Positions 1-8,434 of a stretch of DNA of 64,000 bases are shown one piece after another; position 1 is the first letter of the stretch, and every line of letters begins with the position of its first letter. The notes under the pieces are model-generated. The model ran no database searches. It was not told the DNA's origin and saw nothing but the letters and a program-made list of their open reading frames with translations. Source of the DNA: Acidobacteriota bacterium (GTDB lineage: Bacteria > Acidobacteriota > Blastocatellia > Pyrinomonadales > Pyrinomonadaceae); the NCBI GenBank assembly GCA_016713675.1, contig JADJOS010000001.1, positions 2,736,501 through 2,800,500 on the forward strand, read 5' to 3'. The position numbers and the translations under genes were made by a program.

Positions 1-555
1 CTGGCGCTCGGCGTTTATGATCGAAGCGATCTGACGTGCGGCGGTGCCAAGATCCTGGTTTACGATCACGTATTTGAACTTTTCGTATTCGAGGACTTCG
101 TTGAACGCGTTCCTGAGTCGAGTCCGAAGTTCGCCCTCGCCCTCGGTGCCGCGAGCCGTGAGTCTGGCCTTTAGAACCTCGAACGACGGCGGCAGGATAA
201 ATATCGTGATACTCTCGGGCAGTTTCTCTGAGATCTGGATAGCTCCTTGAACATCGACCTCGACGATCAGATCTCGTCCGGTGTTAAAGACCTTTTGGCT
301 CTCACGAAGCGATGTGCCGTATAGATTGCCGTGGACATTGGCGTATTCGAGAAAATCGCCGCCAGCAATTCGTCTTTCGAAATCCTGCTTTGTCGTAAAA
401 AAATATTCGCGCCCGTCCTCTTCGCCAAACCGCTGCGGCCGCGTCGTGTGCGAAACAGAATAACCCAAGTCCGGCAGCATCGAGCGCACTTCCTTAATAA
501 GCGATCCCTTGCCGCCGCCTGATGGTGAACTGATAATAATTAATCGTCCGGTCAT
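1..555 (-). CDS. gmk: Guanylate kinase, 3' end cut by the window edge
   Basis: Phosphorylates GMP to GDP with ATP in the cytoplasm (purine nucleotide synthesis). The 185 visible residues start MTGRLIIISSPSGGGKGS, which carries the P-loop SGGGKGS. They continue with the GMP-binding segment SVSHTTRPQRFGEEDGREYFF and the EYANVHGNLYGTS region typical of the family. The normal length is about 190-210 residues, so only the C-terminus is missing; the frame is open to base 1. It lies downstream of yicC on the same strand, a pairing seen in many bacteria. The intervening 94 bases hold a 9-bp tandem repeat. Confidence 0.96.
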   Translation of the reverse strand, partial: MTGRLIIISSPSGGGKGSLIKEVRSMLPDLGYSVSHTTRPQRFGEEDGREYFFTTKQDFERRIAGGDFLEYANVHGNLYGTSLRESQKVFNTGRDLIVEVDVQGAIQISEKLPESITIFILPPSFEVLKARLTARGTEGEGELRTRLRNAFNEVLEYEKFKYVIVNQDLGTAARQIASIINAERQ

Positions 556-560
556 AGGAA

Positions 561-596
561 AGTCTGGGATGTCTCGAAAGTCCGGGAAGTCTGGGA
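561..596. repeat. Four-copy 9-bp tandem repeat between yicC and gmk
   Basis: Four contiguous 9-mers read AGTCTGGGA, TGTCTCGAA, AGTCCGGGA and AGTCTGGGA. The first and last are identical, the third differs by one base and the second is degenerate. The rest of the 556-649 gap repeats related GGACTTCC-like words. No function is evident; it looks like replication slippage in an intercistronic spacer. Confidence 0.6.
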
Positions 597-649
597 AGGG
601 CGGTAAGAAAGTGTGCGACTTCCTAGGCCTCCTGGACTTCCGCGACTAA

Positions 650-1528
650 CTATTCAACATTTTGCACTTGCTCGCGGATCTTTTCAATCTCGCTCTTTAT
701 GGCGAGGGCGTTTTCTTTGACGATCATGTTGTTTGTTTTTGAAGTGATCGTGTTTGCTTCGCGGTTTAACTCTTGCGTTAAGAAATCGAGGCGTTTGCCG
801 ACGTCGCGGGTTTCCTTGATTATGGTTCGGAAATGCTCAATGTGCGTTGTCAGACGATCGATCTCCTCTGAGATATCGGCTCGGTCAGCAAGGTACGCGA
901 CCTCTTGGGCGAGGCGTGTCTGGTCGACCTCGATCTGCGATTCGCTTTTGGCGAGCATGTCGGTGATGCGTTTGTTTAGGCGGATTCGATGTTCGTCAGC
1001 TATGTTCGCGGCCTCGGACTTGATCGGTTCGAGGTATTGTTCGATCGCCGCGAGATTGCCTTCGAGGACAGTTTCGAGCATTTCGCCTTCTTTGTCACGC
1101 ATCTTTTCGAGATCATCGAGAGCGAGCGTGAAGGCCGTTTCGATGCCGGCGAGGAACTCTTCAGTTGGGTCCTCCTTCTTGGTGCTGAAAACGTTCGGCA
1201 GTTTGGCTATGACGTTCATGTCAGGCTCGCCGGTGAGCGAGAATTCGTCCTTCATCTGCTTCATCGCCGCGAGAAAGCCCGTAATAACAGGCCGGTTTAG
1301 CTCGAACGCGACTTCCTCCGTACGGTCGTAGTTCAGATTCACATCGACGCGGCCGCGCGACAAACGGTTGCCGATGAGGCGTTTGATCGTCGATTCAAGC
1401 TGTTGCACTTCGCTGCCCAAACGCAGGTTTACGTCGAGAAAACGGTTATTCACCGTCTTGAGCTCGACCGCTATCGAAAGATTCTTCCCCGTGACCGTCG
1501 CCCGGCCAAATCCTGTCATTGATCTCAT
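650..1528 (-). CDS. yicC: YicC/YloC family endoribonuclease
   Basis: A 292-residue protein opening MRSMTGFGRA, the hallmark N-terminus of the YicC family, followed by ELKTVNNRFLDVNLRLGSE. The C-terminal DUF1732 part is also recognisable (KRLDFLTQELNREANTITSK). Family members are reported to be RNases acting on small RNAs. The start codon overlaps the stop of the upstream methyltransferase gene as ATGA, implying translational coupling. gmk follows on the same strand. Family assignment is firm; the exact RNA target cannot be read from sequence. Confidence 0.94.
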   Translation of the reverse strand: MRSMTGFGRATVTGKNLSIAVELKTVNNRFLDVNLRLGSEVQQLESTIKRLIGNRLSRGRVDVNLNYDRTEEVAFELNRPVITGFLAAMKQMKDEFSLTGEPDMNVIAKLPNVFSTKKEDPTEEFLAGIETAFTLALDDLEKMRDKEGEMLETVLEGNLAAIEQYLEPIKSEAANIADEHRIRLNKRITDMLAKSESQIEVDQTRLAQEVAYLADRADISEEIDRLTTHIEHFRTIIKETRDVGKRLDFLTQELNREANTITSKTNNMIVKENALAIKSEIEKIREQVQNVE

Positions 1529-2400
1529 AATTCCTTTTTTTCAGTCTCTCGATCATCCAAATCGATCTGAAATTGACCCATATACTGAGAGTAAAAATCG
1601 GCGAGAAATTCCAGGCTTTCACTCGGACTCAAACTATGAAGCAGCTCCATATTGTCATTTGCCTTGAATTTTCCCCGGCGGTCCGGACGCTCGACGTAGC
1701 CCGCTTGATAAGCATGTTCGATGTCGATGCTCAATTCTCGGGCGATCTCGGTCGGAGCCAAAAATACGTTGTTGTACTCGATCTCGAGCAAAACATAGTC
1801 GTATTTCGAAAGGAGATCTTTCAACTTTGACAATCTGTATCCGAAAAAATGGTGCCGCAGCGTAAAATCCGGCACGTTATTGACCACAAACCTGACAGGC
1901 GGCGGTATCTTTTCATTATATTCCGATACGATCAAACGCGGACGAAACTCAGATAATATCGAATCCAAAACCCAATAATCACAGCCGTCAATATCAAGGC
2001 TCAAGATTCCAAGTTCTTTCTCGATCGAATATGAACGCAGAAGATCGTTGATGTTCGATGAACTCACTTTGAACCGACATGCGAATGCATCAGGGAAGAA
2101 TCTGTATGCTCTCGCTAGTTTTGCCGCGTTTCGGCTGTCATATTCGATACCGAGAACCTTCCAGCCATTTAATACGAGGTTATACGAATTAGATTTCCTG
2201 ATACCGTCGCCGGCTCCGATATCAACTATCGTTCGGTCATGTTCTGCGATCTTAAGCAGATCAATGTATTTTGTGATTATCTCTTGTTCGCCAAAATTAG
2301 AAAAATGGCCGTTCCGTCCGGACGAGCGGGCACGATCCAACTTCTGCTCGACGGCGAACAAAGCTTCTTTCGCCCGTTTTCTAAGTTTCCTAGTGTTCAT
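1525..2400 (-). CDS. SAM-dependent methyltransferase-like protein
   Basis: A 291-residue protein with the class I SAM-binding motif VDIGAGDG near residue 70, followed by GWKVLGIEYDS (acidic residue for the ribose) and LGILSLDIDGCDYWVL, similar in layout to FkbM-type methyltransferases. I place the start at the ATG at 2400 (MNTRKLRKRAKE). An in-frame ATG further upstream would overlap the end of the ABC exporter gene by about 100 bases. It lies between an MsbA-like exporter and yicC, so modification of an envelope glycan or lipid is plausible but unproven. Substrate unknown. Confidence 0.7.
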   Translation of the reverse strand: MNTRKLRKRAKEALFAVEQKLDRARSSGRNGHFSNFGEQEIITKYIDLLKIAEHDRTIVDIGAGDGIRKSNSYNLVLNGWKVLGIEYDSRNAAKLARAYRFFPDAFACRFKVSSSNINDLLRSYSIEKELGILSLDIDGCDYWVLDSILSEFRPRLIVSEYNEKIPPPVRFVVNNVPDFTLRHHFFGYRLSKLKDLLSKYDYVLLEIEYNNVFLAPTEIARELSIDIEHAYQAGYVERPDRRGKFKANDNMELLHSLSPSESLEFLADFYSQYMGQFQIDLDDRETEKKEL

Positions 2401-2425
2401 CGTATGCGTCGATCCGTCGGCGCTT

Positions 2426-4225
2426 TCAGGCGTCTGTCCGGTGCAGATCACCATCGGCAAACTGCATTTTATATAGTCTTTTATACGAGCCGCGGCGGGC
2501 AAGCAGTTCTTCATGCGTACCCGTTTCAACGATCCGCCCTTTTTCCATCACCACTATCTTATCCGCCTGCCTGACCGTCGAAAGGCGGTGAGCGATCACG
2601 ATGGAAGTCTTATTTTGGGTCAGATTCGTGAGTGCTTTCTGAACCATTGATTCGCTTTCGGTGTCGAGAGCAGAGGTCGCCTCATCCAGGATCAGTACAG
2701 GAGCGTTCAACAATACTGCGCGTGCGATCGCAATACGCTGGCGCTGGCCACCGGAGAGCATTGTACCGCGTTCGCCGACGATCGTTTCATACTGATCGGG
2801 CAATTGCTCGATAAATTCGTCTGCGAACGCTATCTTGGCGGCCTGTCTAATATCTTCCTGCGAGGCGTCCGGATCGCCGTACGAGATGTTATAGGCAATC
2901 GTGTCGTTGAAAAGAACCGTTTCCTGCGTGACCAACGCGATCTGTTTCTTGAGGCTGAGGAGAGACGCATCCCTCAAGTCGATTCCGTCCCATTCGATCG
3001 ATCCTTCGGTGGGATCATAGAGCCGTTGGACCAGCTTTATCAGGCTCGACTTGCCGCCGCCGCTCTCGCCAACAAGGGCTACCATCGAACCTCGTTCGAC
3101 GTCTAAGTCGATATCCTGGAGTATCTTCTTCCGGCCGTTGCGGTAATGAAACGACACATTTTTTATCGAGATCCGGTCGCTCAAAGCCGACAACGCAACA
3201 GAGTCCTTCTTTTGAGGCAGGACATCAATTTCATCCAGAATGCTCCAGACATCCCGAGCAGCCGCAAACGCTTTCGTTATCTCATTGTGCTGACGCGAGA
3301 TCTTTCGCATCGGCTCATAACTCCGAAGGAGAAAGAAAACGAACGTAAAGAACTGAGCGGCATCCATACGAGATTCGTTTATTTCCCGCAAGCCGAAATA
3401 CAAGAACACCACCACGGCTATAACGCCGACCATCTCGATCATGTAAGGAGCGATCGAAGCAATTCGGCCTGAACGGCGATTTGCATTTGCGATAACCATC
3501 GCGACCTTATGAAAGCGGGATCTTTCGCGTTCCTCAGCGGAATACGCGGTGACGATCGCGTGGTTTGAGATCGCTTCCTGGGCAGTATCTGAAAGCGATT
3601 TGTTCCCTTCTACGTTGATAACGGCCTGTTTCCGCAGTCTGCGGCTAATATCGGCCGTCATTAATGCGACGATCGGAGCCATGACCATCGCACCGAGCGT
3701 CAGGCGCCAATTGAAGTAGAATGCGGCGCCGAAAAAGAAAACCAGCATGAATGACTCGCGCAGTACATCTCGGAGATTTCCTGAGACGGCGAATTCTATT
3801 GCCGCACAACTGACGACCAGTCGGGAAACGAGGAAGTTGGTTCGGTGCTTTTCAAAGAAGGATGCGGATTGGCAAAGTATGTGATCATACAGCTCCTGCC
3901 GGAGCCTGAGGATCGCCATCTGTCCGATCTGAGCCATCAGATAGGTCGAGAAGTAACCCGCAATGCCTTTCAAGACGGAAAAACTGAGCAGCATTCCGCA
4001 TATGATAAGCCAGGCACGGAACCAATCGTTAAGCGGCACGATCCCGGAAAGGTCGAAAATAGTCTTTGATTTTGTCGGACTAGGCAGAAATTGATTGAAT
4101 ATTGGGACGAGTAAAGCACCCGTCGCCGTCTCAAAAACCGCGACGAAGAACATTGCGATAAGCGCAAACGTAAACATCAGCCAGTAAGGCCGTACGTAAT
4201 TTAAAAGCCGTCTGAGATCGCTCAT
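2426..4225 (-). CDS. ABC transporter, fused permease and ATPase (MsbA-like lipid flippase family)
   Basis: A 599-residue half-transporter. The N-terminal exporter membrane domain (about residues 1-320) starts SDLRRLLNYVRPYWLMFTF and has several hydrophobic helices. The ATPase domain has Walker A GESGGGKSS, signature LSGGQRQRIAIARA, Walker B VLILDEATSALD and H-loop VIAHRLSTV, all intact. This architecture fits MsbA/LptF-independent lipid A or glycolipid export across the inner membrane as a homodimer. The methyltransferase gene starts 25 bases downstream. The lipid substrate is inferred from family resemblance; a peptide or drug exporter is possible. Confidence 0.88.
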   Translation of the reverse strand: MSDLRRLLNYVRPYWLMFTFALIAMFFVAVFETATGALLVPIFNQFLPSPTKSKTIFDLSGIVPLNDWFRAWLIICGMLLSFSVLKGIAGYFSTYLMAQIGQMAILRLRQELYDHILCQSASFFEKHRTNFLVSRLVVSCAAIEFAVSGNLRDVLRESFMLVFFFGAAFYFNWRLTLGAMVMAPIVALMTADISRRLRKQAVINVEGNKSLSDTAQEAISNHAIVTAYSAEERERSRFHKVAMVIANANRRSGRIASIAPYMIEMVGVIAVVVFLYFGLREINESRMDAAQFFTFVFFLLRSYEPMRKISRQHNEITKAFAAARDVWSILDEIDVLPQKKDSVALSALSDRISIKNVSFHYRNGRKKILQDIDLDVERGSMVALVGESGGGKSSLIKLVQRLYDPTEGSIEWDGIDLRDASLLSLKKQIALVTQETVLFNDTIAYNISYGDPDASQEDIRQAAKIAFADEFIEQLPDQYETIVGERGTMLSGGQRQRIAIARAVLLNAPVLILDEATSALDTESESMVQKALTNLTQNKTSIVIAHRLSTVRQADKIVVMEKGRIVETGTHEELLARRGSYKRLYKMQFADGDLHRTDA

Positions 4226-4347
4226 CGTTTCGCGTAAAGAGTTGAATATACTTCAGTTGGGTGGTGTCTGTCCAAAATCGGTTCGTTTGCAACTCTTCGA
4301 TAAATTATGGCATCTTTTTTACTGAGTTGCGCTTAACGGAGATAATT

Positions 4348-5901
4348 ATGAAGAGATCTATCGCTCGAATACTGTTCGTGTCGTTGCTGCTTGCGATCGG
4401 TATGTCGTCAGCGGCGATCGGTCAGGTCGATGTCGCCAGACGGACGACGGCGGTCACATATCCGCTCGATGAGCCCGTGATGCTGCAGTTTCGGGGCACA
4501 ACGCGGTTTCCGCGAATGAAAGGCGAAGCCAGGATCAAGCGGACGAGCCGAAACGGTACTGAGGTCGAGGTATCGGTCTCAAAAATGCCGCGGCCGTTCG
4601 AACTCGGAGCCGGCTATGCGACGTACGTGTTATGGGCCATATCGCCGGACGGGCAGGTCGATAATATGGGCGAGATCAAGCGCCGCGGATTCTTCGAATT
4701 CGATTCGAAGATCAGCGTCACTACGCCGCTGCAAACATTTGCTCTGATCATCACCGCCGAACCGCATTTCCTTGTTCGTAGGCCGAGCCAGACGATAATG
4801 CTCGAGAATCTCAATCCGTATACACTCAGCGGCAAGGCAGTGGCAACCACATCGGCTGTGCAGTATTTTGGCAATTCGAGCGATTTCTTTCGCGATTCGC
4901 GAACTCCGGAGATCGCAGAATTAGACTATTCACGGACACCCTCGACCATTCTGCAGGCGAAACAAGCCGTTGCTCTCGCCCGTTTCGCCGGAGCCGAACG
5001 CGATGCGACCACCGAGCTGACCGAGGCGGAAACGCTGCTTGAGAACGCTGAAAATGCCTGGAAAGCCGGCCGTCAGGAAGAGTCGGTAGATATCACCGCT
5101 CGTCAATCGATAAGTGCGGCCGTTAAAGCGGAGAACACTGCAGCGGTACGAAAAGAAGCCCGTGAAAAGCGCAACGAAAAGACACGTGCTGACGCCGAGG
5201 CACGGCAGAGTGAGGCCCGTTTTACCGATGCTCAAAACCGAATCGACGATCTAAAGGCCGAACTCGCTCGTGAAACACGCGGCCGGGAACTGGCCGAACG
5301 TGACGCGATGAACTATTCGAATCAGCTCCGCGACCTCAGGGATGAAAACGGCAGGCTTCGCGAAGAACTCGGCCGCATTAAGGTCGAGGCCGAGACCGCA
5401 AAGGCCCGACTTCAGGCTGCTGAGAACGAAAAGCAACAGATTCAGGAGAATCGCGACAAAGAGGCAAAAGCCGCGAAAATAAAGGCTGCCGAAGCCGATC
5501 TGATGAACGCGTTAAAACGTTACGGCGTCGTTTCGCGGGTAGATAGGTCGATCGTGCTGGTCTTGCCCGAGACCCTGTGGCAGGGAACTCGAACGGGCAC
5601 CTTCGCTATGCAGTCGGACGGCAAGCTGACGGCCCTCGCCGAGCTTTTGCTGAATAACCCCGACTACGTTATCGGCATCGAATCGCATACTGATAACACC
5701 GGCCCGACCGAGACGCTTCAGACACTGACCGATACTCGGGCCCGCCGTATATTTGATAAATTCGCATCGCTCGGCGTCGCCGAGAACCGTATGACCGCCA
5801 AGGGCTACGGAGGCACTCTGCCCGTCGCTCAGGGAACGACCGCCGCGATCAAGGCAAAGAACCGGCGGGTGAATATTATCCTCGATCTTAATTTGCAGTA
5901 G
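4348..5901 (+). CDS. OmpA-family outer membrane protein with coiled coil
   Basis: The start is taken at 4348 (MKRSIARILFVSLLLAIG), just after a purine-rich CGGAGATA; this gives a clean signal peptide ending near AAIGQ. It is followed by a beta-rich N-terminal region, then a long charged coiled coil (about residues 220-400, rich in EAR, EEL and AEN heptads). The C-terminal OmpA-like peptidoglycan-binding domain shows IGIESHTDNTG and TDTRARRIFDKFASLGV, containing the conserved Asp and Arg that hold diaminopimelate. It probably tethers the envelope to peptidoglycan. It is transcribed away from the exporter operon; the ORF could be extended 29 codons upstream but that lacks a signal peptide. Confidence 0.86.
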   Translation: MKRSIARILFVSLLLAIGMSSAAIGQVDVARRTTAVTYPLDEPVMLQFRGTTRFPRMKGEARIKRTSRNGTEVEVSVSKMPRPFELGAGYATYVLWAISPDGQVDNMGEIKRRGFFEFDSKISVTTPLQTFALIITAEPHFLVRRPSQTIMLENLNPYTLSGKAVATTSAVQYFGNSSDFFRDSRTPEIAELDYSRTPSTILQAKQAVALARFAGAERDATTELTEAETLLENAENAWKAGRQEESVDITARQSISAAVKAENTAAVRKEAREKRNEKTRADAEARQSEARFTDAQNRIDDLKAELARETRGRELAERDAMNYSNQLRDLRDENGRLREELGRIKVEAETAKARLQAAENEKQQIQENRDKEAKAAKIKAAEADLMNALKRYGVVSRVDRSIVLVLPETLWQGTRTGTFAMQSDGKLTALAELLLNNPDYVIGIESHTDNTGPTETLQTLTDTRARRIFDKFASLGVAENRMTAKGYGGTLPVAQGTTAAIKAKNRRVNIILDLNLQ

Positions 5902-5966
5902 ACGGTCTTGATCGATGAAACACGTTTTTGGGGGGAAACCAAACGTGTAATGTTCACCACAAGTTC

Positions 5967-6010
5967 AAATTGTGGTACGTACCACAATTTCATCAACAAA
6001 ATTGATGAAA
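5967..6010. other. Perfect 24-bp palindrome followed by a 9-bp stem-loop
   Basis: Bases 5967-5978 (AAATTGTGGTAC) are exactly complementary to 5979-5990, a 24-bp perfect palindrome. Directly after, TTTCATCAA (5988-5996) pairs with TTGATGAAA (6002-6010). Both lie 65-110 bases after the OmpA-family stop, in a 515-base stretch between convergent genes. They could form a bidirectional terminator-like structure, although no T-tract follows, or a protein-binding site. I see no gene in 5902-6416 beyond short, low-quality reading frames. Confidence 0.6.
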
Positions 6011-6040
6011 ATGCAGTAAAAGTGCGTTCTGCCACAGTTT

Positions 6041-6126
6041 TTAAGGGGGCTAGCGACAATGTTTAAGGGGGCTTGCGACAGTAAAAAACGGGGTCAGCGA
6101 CAATAAAAAGCGGCCTTGCGACAATA
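6041..6126. repeat. 22-bp-periodic GCGACA repeat, possible insertion-sequence terminus
   Basis: GCGACA occurs at 6053, 6075, 6097 and 6118, a spacing of 22, 22 and 21 bases. Each copy is preceded by a G/C run of the type GGGGCTA or GGGGCTT and followed by an A/T-rich spacer. Read on the minus strand it is a series of TGTCGCNNRSCCCC units. Serial terminal repeats of this kind resemble the multiple transposase-binding sites at IS21-type ends (from memory). No transposase is present next to it, so this would be a relic or a non-autonomous end. Confidence 0.5.
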
Positions 6127-6416
6127 CAAAAATCGCGTCTCGAAAACTGTCGCCGGCCGCCGTTGATGTCGTTGCTGTCCAGATAAGAGAAAAATCCCAC
6201 CGCTTTCCAACATTCCCATTAAAAAGAGCGATCCCCAACATCCCAACGGCGACCGGCTTCGCACCCATCGAGCCCAACCGCCGCAATAACGTCCGTATTC
6301 GTTATAGAGAATTTTCTCAAAGCACAACGCGGCTTTGGCTGCCATGGCAGTCTGAATATTTCGAAAGATGGCCTTTAAGTGTTAAGGGTTGGTCGTCGAC
6401 TCTCGATTCGACGAGA

Positions 6417-7355
6417 TCAGTTTTTCAGCACCTGGATCCGATGCGGGGGCATGGCGATCATGCATTGTTCGCCGACGGTGAGGCCGACGATGCGGAAGAC
6501 GCGGGATTCGAGGCGGAGTCCGTTGGCGTCGAGTTCGATGATTGTCGTCGGGCCAAGGAATCGGATCGCGGTGACGACGGCTTTTAGGATATTGTCCTCG
6601 GGAAATGAGGCTTCGAATGAGATCGAGACCTGTTCGGGGCGAATGGCTAGGGTCACGTTTTGATTTATGGCACCTAATGCGGCCTTTTCGGTCGGTTGGG
6701 CGACGATTCGATGGCTGCCTTCGATGGTTTGGAATTCGGGCAGATCGGCATTTGTCGAGGTCAGGCGACGGGCTGTGAAAAGGTTATTTCGGCCGACGAT
6801 GGCGGCGACGGCGGAACTTGCCGGATTCTCATACACTTCCTGCGGAAAACCGATCTGGGCGACCTCGCCTTTGACCAAAACGGCCACGCGATCGCAGACT
6901 GCGGCGATCTGTTCGAAGTCGTTTGAGGCAAATATCACGGTCGAACCGTTCTGCTTTGCTGTTTGGAGCTCGTTGATCAAACGATCGCGTTCGACAGCGT
7001 CGATGCCGCAAAACGGCTCATCGAGAAGGATCAGGCCCGAGTGCTCTGCGATCGAATTGCGAAATGCGGCGATGCGTTCTTCGCCGGACGAAGAATCGCT
7101 TTTCTTGCGGCGAAATAACGAAGTGACGCCCGACGGTTGTTCGATCTCGGCAAACGAAATGCCGTTGCCGTCAAAATTGACGCTTCCGCCGTTCGGCTTT
7201 TCAATTCCCGCGATGACGCGTAATAAAGCGGTCTTGCCGGACGCAGTACCGCCGAAAATGCCGAAGATCTCGCCTTCGGCAACATCCAATTCGACATCGC
7301 GAAGAGCCCATCTATTGTCGTACCGTTTTGAGAGTTTCTCGATCTTGAGTGCCAT
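6417..7355 (-). CDS. Degenerate orphan ABC ATPase with TOBE-like C-terminus
   Basis: Start set at 7355 (MALKIEKLSKRYDNRWALRD), the usual position for MalK/PotA-type ATPases; an upstream ATG would add 16 atypical residues. Walker A (GGTASGKTALL) and Walker B (LILLDEP) are intact. The stretch between them is about 40 residues shorter than normal and lacks a recognisable Q-loop. The signature reads SSSGEE instead of LSGGQ, and the H-loop His is Asn (FASNDFEQ). The C-terminal 100 residues look like the TOBE regulatory domain (LAIRPEQVSI). No permease or binding protein is adjacent. It is probably catalytically weak and possibly regulatory. Confidence 0.72.
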   Translation of the reverse strand: MALKIEKLSKRYDNRWALRDVELDVAEGEIFGIFGGTASGKTALLRVIAGIEKPNGGSVNFDGNGISFAEIEQPSGVTSLFRRKKSDSSSGEERIAAFRNSIAEHSGLILLDEPFCGIDAVERDRLINELQTAKQNGSTVIFASNDFEQIAAVCDRVAVLVKGEVAQIGFPQEVYENPASSAVAAIVGRNNLFTARRLTSTNADLPEFQTIEGSHRIVAQPTEKAALGAINQNVTLAIRPEQVSISFEASFPEDNILKAVVTAIRFLGPTTIIELDANGLRLESRVFRIVGLTVGEQCMIAMPPHRIQVLKN

Positions 7356-7442
7356 TATTTGGGTATTATGCGCAACTTTCCGGCTTGTTTTTCGTGCAAA
7401 CAAAAGTATGCTTTTGTCATCGGATTATTGCAAGGTTAAACT

Positions 7443-7727
7443 GTGGACACGATGGCTGAAAAAAAGCATTCGATAAAACGCAAGCTGGTGCATGCCGGCG
7501 GTTGGCAAGTGGCAAAACGCGTCGCGAAGATGGTGCCGTTCGGCGGGACGGTCGTTGCGGCGGTACTGGTCGGCAGCGACATCCGCAACAAAGGCGTGGT
7601 AAATGGACTCGTCAATTCGGGCATTGACGCGATACCGTTCGTCGGCTTGGCGAAGAATGCGGTCGAGATAGTTCGCGGCGATTTTATCCCCGATAAACAG
7701 CGTACACAGAAAGTGAAGAAGATATGA
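7443..7727 (+). CDS. Small hypothetical protein with hydrophobic segments
   Basis: A 94-residue product from a GTG at 7443, or 91 residues from the ATG at 7452 (MAEKKHSIKRKLVHAGG); neither has a good ribosome-binding site. A basic N-terminus precedes two glycine-rich hydrophobic stretches (MVPFGGTVVAAVLVGSDI and IDAIPFVGLAKNAVEIV). These suggest membrane association. It overlaps the next gene by ATGA, so the two are probably cotranslated. I do not recognise the family. Confidence 0.6.
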   Translation: MDTMAEKKHSIKRKLVHAGGWQVAKRVAKMVPFGGTVVAAVLVGSDIRNKGVVNGLVNSGIDAIPFVGLAKNAVEIVRGDFIPDKQRTQKVKKI

Positions 7728-8428
7728 AAGTTTCAAGTGTTCTTAAGGTATTCGCAGCTGTGCTTTTAGTGACGGCAGCATTTTCTTCGTTTTCTGAGGC
7801 ACAGACACGTCCTAAAAAGACGGGGAAAAAGGCGGTTCCGGTCGCGACACCGACGCCTCCGATCGGCGATGCTGAGATAATCAGCCGTGCCGACGACCGT
7901 GTTTTGCTTGAGCCCGGAACGGTCATTCAGCAGGACAAAAAGGATGATACGCCCGCTGATCCGAATGTGCAGAAGATCAAAGATCTGAACGCCCGTATCA
8001 AAAAACTAGAGGCCGCCCGGACAAACGAGTACGATGAACAGCAGAAACGTTTGCTGCTCAACCTCGACATCCTGACGCGTGCCGAGCAGCGAAGCGAATC
8101 GCTTAGAAAACAGTTATTTGAAATGATCGAAAAGGAAAACTCGGTCAAGACACGGCTGGATCAGATCGCGAGCGACCTTCGGCCCGAGGCGATCTCGCGT
8201 TCGTCGATCTTCTCAGGCTCGATGAAACCCGAAGAGATCCGAGAATTACGGCAGAAATCACTCGATTCGGAACGCCGCAATCTGGAATCGCTGCTGGCTG
8301 AGATCCAGGCGACGCGGGCGAATATTGCCCTGACGCTGACCAAGTCGGACATGCTGGTCGACAAACTCCGCCTCAAGCTCGAGAAAGACATCGACGGAGC
8401 ACTGTCAGCGGACGACCCGCAGAATTAG
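7724..8428 (+). CDS. Secreted coiled-coil hypothetical protein
   Basis: A 234-residue protein with a signal peptide (MKVSSVLKVFAAVLLVTAAF, cleavage near SEAQT), a Lys/Pro/Thr linker, then a predicted alpha-helical coiled coil from about residue 80 to the end. That part includes KIKDLNARIKKLEAARTN and repeated Glu/Lys/Leu heptads. It is probably periplasmic. It is translationally coupled (ATGA overlap) to the small hydrophobic protein upstream, so they may form a membrane-periplasm pair. Family and function unknown. Confidence 0.72.
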   Translation: MKVSSVLKVFAAVLLVTAAFSSFSEAQTRPKKTGKKAVPVATPTPPIGDAEIISRADDRVLLEPGTVIQQDKKDDTPADPNVQKIKDLNARIKKLEAARTNEYDEQQKRLLLNLDILTRAEQRSESLRKQLFEMIEKENSVKTRLDQIASDLRPEAISRSSIFSGSMKPEEIRELRQKSLDSERRNLESLLAEIQATRANIALTLTKSDMLVDKLRLKLEKDIDGALSADDPQN

Positions 8429-8434
8429 GAAGTT

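Noticed and set aside
699..1331. Plus-strand 210-codon reading frame opposite yicC
   Set aside because: Ser/Arg-rich antisense shadow of a conserved gene.
6050..6345. Two overlapping minus-strand reading frames of 78 and 83 codons in the gene-free stretch
   Set aside because: Low-complexity, Arg/Trp/Cys-rich translations with no ribosome-binding site, running into the repeat array.
6667..7476. Plus-strand 269-codon reading frame opposite the ABC ATPase
   Set aside because: Antisense shadow; composition and lack of motifs indicate it is not coding.
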